DNA from: Nymphaea colorata
Taxonomy: Eukaryota > Streptophyta > Magnoliopsida > Nymphaeales > Nymphaeaceae
NCBI RefSeq assembly: GCF_008831285.2
Contig: NC_045139.1
Location: 13,932,354 to 13,996,353, forward strand
Direction of reading: 5' to 3'
DNA: 64,000 nucleotides
Shown: positions 59,146 to 64,000 of the stretch, piece by piece
Layout: every line of letters begins with the position of its first letter
How positions within the stretch are numbered: the first letter of the stretch is position 1
Notes under the pieces: model-generated
What the model was told of the DNA's origin: nothing
Seen by the model: only the letters and a program-made list of their open reading frames with translations
Databases searched by the model: none
Made by a program: the position numbers and the translations under genes

Positions 59146-60206
59146 TATCACCAAGCTTGGTCTAAAACACCAAACTGCTAAAATCCTCAACCAAAGTAAC
59201 AAATTCACGATGGAAACCTGATTGGACGCAGAAACGTCAGATAAGAGTATAAGACACCTAACCAGAGGTACCCAGTTCACAGCAAAAGCCTAATCTGAGA
59301 TATCCCAAACAAAATCACGAAATTTTTTTACGAAAAGCTCTCTCGCGAGCGACACAACCGGATACAGACAGGAAAAAACTCGAATCAAATAGGGAAAGAT
59401 TTAGCTCCAATTATGAAGCAATGAGAAGGATATCCAATGCAAGTTTAAAGAAAACACATCCCGAAAAACCACCAAGAGATGGTGGAATCACTGAACGGTG
59501 AAGCACACATCCAGAATCTAATGAAACTAATAATGAAACCAATTGACCAAACGGTGTCGATGACAAGAACGACTGAAGAGGAAAACAAGAAGAAGATAGG
59601 ATTTATCAGTAAGAAACACTTAAAAAATGGAAGTGCAAATTTAATATATCCTGAAAAAAAAGTAGGGTAAAAAAACGAAATTCCTTGATTCTGCAATAAC
59701 AATACACCGACGAAGAAGGAAAAAATTGAAAAGAAAACTAAGGTTTCTATTTCTGAGTTGACGCTTAACTACTCCAAAAAAGAAAGAACCCGAACAAGAC
59801 TCCGGCCTTGTTAATCACCAAAACGCGTCCACAGACAGATGAAACCTTAGGTGACAATCAAACAGAACGCCAGCGAAAAGATTTGCTAGATTGTTCGGAG
59901 ACGATAAATGTGAGAGGACCACGGAACGCATTCAACAGAAAGAGAACCAAAAGAACTCGAGAAGCGAAACGCACAAAAGGGTGTCGATAAAAGCTAATCA
60001 CGTCGTTTCCCCCGGCTAAGATGGTTTCTTTTCCAATCGATGGCGATGAGATCGGCTCGCATGGAAAAGGCAGGCAAGCAGGAGACCCAGAAGAAACGAC
60101 GAAGAAAGAACCTCGAATCTATTGAGAGAGAGCGGAGGAAAGCCGATGGAAATTAAAACGAAGTCGCATTAATCCCCACGAGAGAGACGGAGGGGACGCG
60201 GCGGGG

Positions 60207-60215
60207 TATATATAG
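60207..60215 (-). promoter_or_regulatory. Candidate TATA box of the HSP20-like gene
   Basis: The minus strand reads CTCTATATATACCCC, a strong TATA element, followed downstream by a CT-rich leader (about 60,115-60,190). It is about 1.06 kb before the HSP20-like ATG, so the leader between them is probably interrupted by an intron ending near 59,165 (TTTTAGCAG). Confidence 0.5.
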
Positions 60216-63200
60216 AGTTGAATTCTGGGGTGGAATTTTTGTCGTTAACTATTCGCGAATAGACCTCCAACCTTCATATATTCCTGTTTAATAGCGATCT
60301 GTAAATGTTTGTATTATTATGCGCACTGTAGCACTTTTCAACTTTTTCAATAAATTTTGAAGCCTGGGTGCGAACTCAAAAGATTATATTACGAACACAA
60401 CGATTCGAATCCAGAAAACTGCAACATTTGGCTTGCTACCCAATTTTACCTCTCATATTATAGCCCTCAGTGAGCTCATGAAGATGTAAATGATCCGTAA
60501 TCCGACTATTTGAAATCAACAGAAATCAGATCCCATTTGTTCTGAAAACATTATCTTGACCGATCTATATCTCAACTCTTGGTTAAAGTTTAAGATGGTT
60601 TGACGGCAAGGTGGAAGAATGATTTCTTTAGAGAGAAAAATTGTTTTTCTCCATGTGTTCCATGATGCAACCATCCACTTTGCTGTCACGGTTTTAGCGC
60701 ATTGACAACTAAGTGAATGACTTAATTGATAGATGAACTCATGCATGGAGCACACATTACTTTTATTATTGAAATATAAAACTACCAATAAGAAGCACGT
60801 TAGTGTCTAGGTTATGACTTAAAAAAACAGATATTTTCTTTCCCTCCCCCTCCGCAGCACTCGCAGTTGACTTACTTGGTTGCTAAAATGATATTTGACA
60901 GAAGATAACGAGAGTATATAACTCCATAAATTAGATTTCGTTTTTGTATATATCAAAAGCCTTTTAAAATCAGACAACTTATTAATGTGCTTGTCTCTAA
61001 AGGCATAACACCTGGAACATCCCTGTTCATCATTTCTTACAAAGATAAACACTTGAAAATATTCACGGTCTTAATAAAAAGGTTGGGACTCCACAACATA
61101 TTCACCTGCATGGTTTCCTCCATCAAAGAAGAGAAAAAAAAAAAAGAGGTCGTCACCTTTGTCTGTTCTCTGTTAGCTGGCTGATGTTAGCAAGAAGAAT
61201 ATTTTTTTACTACCAATGAAGTGATTTGAGATAATTAGGAATCCTACCAATGAAGTGATTTGAGATAATTAGGAATCTCAAATCCATGAATTTTAAGTCA
61301 AGACTCTCTTTCCATCCGACTTAAAACTAAGAGGTTTTACCATAAACTGAGGATTTGAAATCATCTTTTTACAGATTGGTAAAATCTGGTGTTTGTTTAC
61401 ACCATGGGTCTTAGGATCTAAATTCAGCCTCGGACATGAGACTATCAAACACACCCTCGACCTGGACAAGATCCAATTCAATGTTTCTTGTCTAATCCAT
61501 AATCCTCTCAACAACTTTCTATCTGTCGTCTTCTTTAACCAGTGGTTGAAAGTGAGAAAACTGGTCTGGGTCGGCTCAAGTAAATGCCTGGTCTGGGTGA
61601 AGCCCGACAACAACCCGGTTGAAAATGGAACCATTCAAGAATAAAACTAAGTTGGTCGTTGAAATTTCCGATAAGAACTGGCCTGTTCCAACAGACCCCA
61701 ATTGCGTGATTGCGAACATATTTTTCCATACTTTGCATCACTTGCATGTTATCAGCCTTTTTACGATGCTTCCGTGACGTCGATTGGATGAGCAGTAAGA
61801 TAAAATTTGTGCAGTTATAGCTCAAAACTTTTGTTTTAGAAGTTTTTTCCTCTTTTCTTTTTAAAATTTAACCATATCAGCCTGATCATCCCCATGGTTC
61901 GAAGCTCACAGCTATAGTCTTGATTGGAACAATTTATTTATGGTTGTACATAAGTTTTTATGATCAATGGCTAAGCCACATGTGGGTTTGTGCGGGCAGT
62001 CGCGGACACGGTTCTATAAATTTTATTTGTTCATATATTAGTTGCCACAACTATTTGTTTATTGGTATATTGTTGCCCTTCTTCATTCACCTGCTTAGTA
62101 CCCCCCCTCAATCATTTTATTATATTGAATTAAAATGGCCCAGAATGTTTAAAATTAGTACTTGTCAACAAAAAAAATTCTATCTCCACCATTATCTATA
62201 TCATACAAAATTTTTAGATCACCAAATTTTAAACTTTATACAATCCCGTTAGGTGAACTTCTGGGTTCTAAACTCTAGTGCAGTAAGCAGGGTTCATTCA
62301 GACCCCTACCAGATTAATCATTAGGCCATAACTTAAAGTCACTCTGCTTTTAAACCTTTCTTCTCCAACAAAATGCTCGACTGGCACCTGCACGTTACTC
62401 CAGATGCCGAGCAAGAAATTATTTTTGAAAATTTTAGTTGTTTTTACTTAGAATTTTGCAATTTCACAAGTTAGCATTTGAAATGCAAGTATTCGTCCAT
62501 GTAAATGCTAAAACAATTATGTAAAGGTTTCGTCGTTTTTTTTTAAAAAATTTACAAAACCAAATTTCTCTCTCTTTTTGACTTTTTTGTTGTGTGCAAA
62601 ATAGCCAAGAAATAGACTCTATTCCGAATACAAAACCAACTTGAAAGTTTTAAGATGTCCCACTTAAATTTGGGTATACCCATGTTAGTTCTATTCTCTT
62701 CTTTCCTCGATGACCAATCGATTTCGGGGAAAGATCAGAAAAAGTCATGAAATTCACTGTTGGTTCTCTGTTTGGATTCAACTGAATTGGGCTCTATGTG
62801 ATTTTTTTTTTCTCCTTTTTGATCTCAGACAGTTGTTAAAATGCATCTTATGCAGGCAAAAGATTGCATTTTCTGTAGATTTCATCTTCTATTCATAATC
62901 CTAAAAGATTTGCAGACGACTTTAGTATGTATTTATTCTATAAATTTCATTGCCTGCAGTTAAACGGGAATCAACAACAAGATTGCAACGACGACAATAA
63001 CAATATCAGCAATAGTCTTATTCCTGGGAAGTTTCGTGGAAGCCCTTGGTTCCTACCCAGAGTTGTTGATACTTGGAAGATAGAAAGCGCAACCAAGAAG
63101 CAACAAACTAAAGATGGCAGTCTTGGGACCTCTTCAGACCGTGCTTTTTGCTTTTCTGATGCTTTACTCTTCCTGACAAATTTCTCAGCAGTAGTTTTCC

Positions 63201-64000
63201 TGTTGGTTTATTTCTCAGAAGCTTCTTTGCTAGAGACGTGAACAGTTCAAATTCGAGTTAGTTATATCATCCGGCATTTTTTAAGTGAAACTGTCCCATT
63301 TGGATTTTATGCAATCAGATTCAGATTTGGAATCAGTTTTGATCCCATGTTGCAAAATCGGAACTCCGATCTGATCAACATGAGAATACATAGAGCTATA
63401 TGTGTTTGGGTCCAGGTACTTATCGGATTTCAGTCGGATATGAAGCTAGGATTTCGTTTTGTTTATTATGAAACTGCATACCCAATTCAAATTTGATCAA
63501 CAAAATGGATTCAAATCTTTTACCATATCAAGCTAATCGGGTACAAAATCAGAACGGATATATCCAAACATCAATGTCCCTGTCCCTGAGGAATAGCTTT
63601 TGTTAGTAGAAGCTTCCAAGAGATTGTGCTTCTGCTTCAAGTTGCATGTGATAGGCGGCAGTCGGCAGGAGACGTGGGATGGCCAAGGAGCCAGGTGAAC
63701 AGCAAAAAGCACATACTGCTGTTAACATCTATGGGTAACAGTTTAGACTTTGACTGCAAACAGATCTGGATTCAAGACGAAAGGTTGTTTGGTAGTAGAG
63801 GTACTAACAGCATGACATGAATCTGTTTCAAAGATTGAGCCAGATTTATGAAACATTAGCTTATGTGTTTCATGAATCTCCCACAATCTTTGAAACATAT
63901 TAACAAAACACTGATGAAAATGTTCTTGCTGCCAAACAATATGTGAGAGTCGGATTGTTTTTGGATTCAATACATAGAAGACAACAAGATCCTCTAACCA
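60216..64000. other. Right-hand non-coding region
   Basis: About 3.8 kb without a supported gene. It holds a 34-bp tandem repeat (61,210-61,277). The ORF at 62,927-63,241 has an Asn/Gln/Asp-rich start and a hydrophobic end but no family resemblance, and I do not call it. No RNA gene or transposon was recognised. Confidence 0.4.
61210..61277. repeat. Perfect 34-bp tandem duplication
   Basis: Two head-to-tail identical units of 34 bases, each beginning CTACCAATGAAG and ending TTAGGAATC. No coding context. Their identity suggests a recent slippage event. Confidence 0.92.

Noticed and set aside
62927-63241. 104-codon ORF near the right edge
   Set aside because: No domain or conserved motif, no promoter context, and an AT-rich non-coding surrounding.

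Overview
This window is nuclear DNA from a flowering plant. The reasons are split genes with GT-AG introns, plant-only families (PLATZ, OVATE, seed-maturation LEA, an IDM1-type PHD/acetyltransferase), a plastid-targeted histidine-biosynthesis enzyme, and a plant-type hAT transposon. The sequence alone does not let me name the clade. The background is AT-rich. The OVATE and LEA genes stand out as GC-rich islands.

Layout, left to right: (1) the 5' exons of imidazoleglycerol-phosphate dehydratase (HISN5), minus strand, about 0.35-2.2 kb, with its last exons off the left edge; (2) a large IDM1-like PHD-finger/GNAT chromatin gene, plus strand, 4.49-11.29 kb, whose eight exons join in frame to 1390 codons; (3) a gene-poor stretch, 11.3-18.3 kb, with a diverged local duplication; (4) a single-exon OVATE family protein, minus, 18.3-19.0 kb, with an overlapping upstream ORF; (5) a two-exon SMP-type LEA gene, minus, 21.2-22.1 kb, with an ABRE/G-box upstream; (6) an AIM24-family gene, plus, 25.1-30.7 kb, ten exons, with one GC-AG intron; (7) a PLATZ zinc-finger gene, plus, coding 38.2-43.1 kb, probably with a distant 5' non-coding exon near 33.1 kb; (8) an OBERON-like PHD-type zinc-finger gene, plus, 45.1-47.8 kb, with a second probable GC-AG intron; (9) a complete hAT transposon, 50,299-56,134, with a perfect 8-bp target-site duplication, GGGCC-rich ends and a transposase broken by one in-frame stop; (10) an HSP20-like (alpha-crystallin fold) gene, minus, 58.5-59.1 kb, with a TATA box near 60.2 kb; (11) about 3.8 kb of apparently non-coding sequence to the right edge.

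The genes are independent transcription units, not an operon. Three are probable chromatin or transcription regulators (IDM1-like, PLATZ, OBERON-like) and one is a developmental repressor (OVATE). I saw no convincing undescribed multi-gene system. The most informative features are the nearly intact hAT element, the two GC-AG introns, the uncertain last intron of the PLATZ gene, and the coding-like sequence after the IDM1-like stop codon. Exon joins were worked out by hand from splice consensus, frame and family conservation; they need transcript data.
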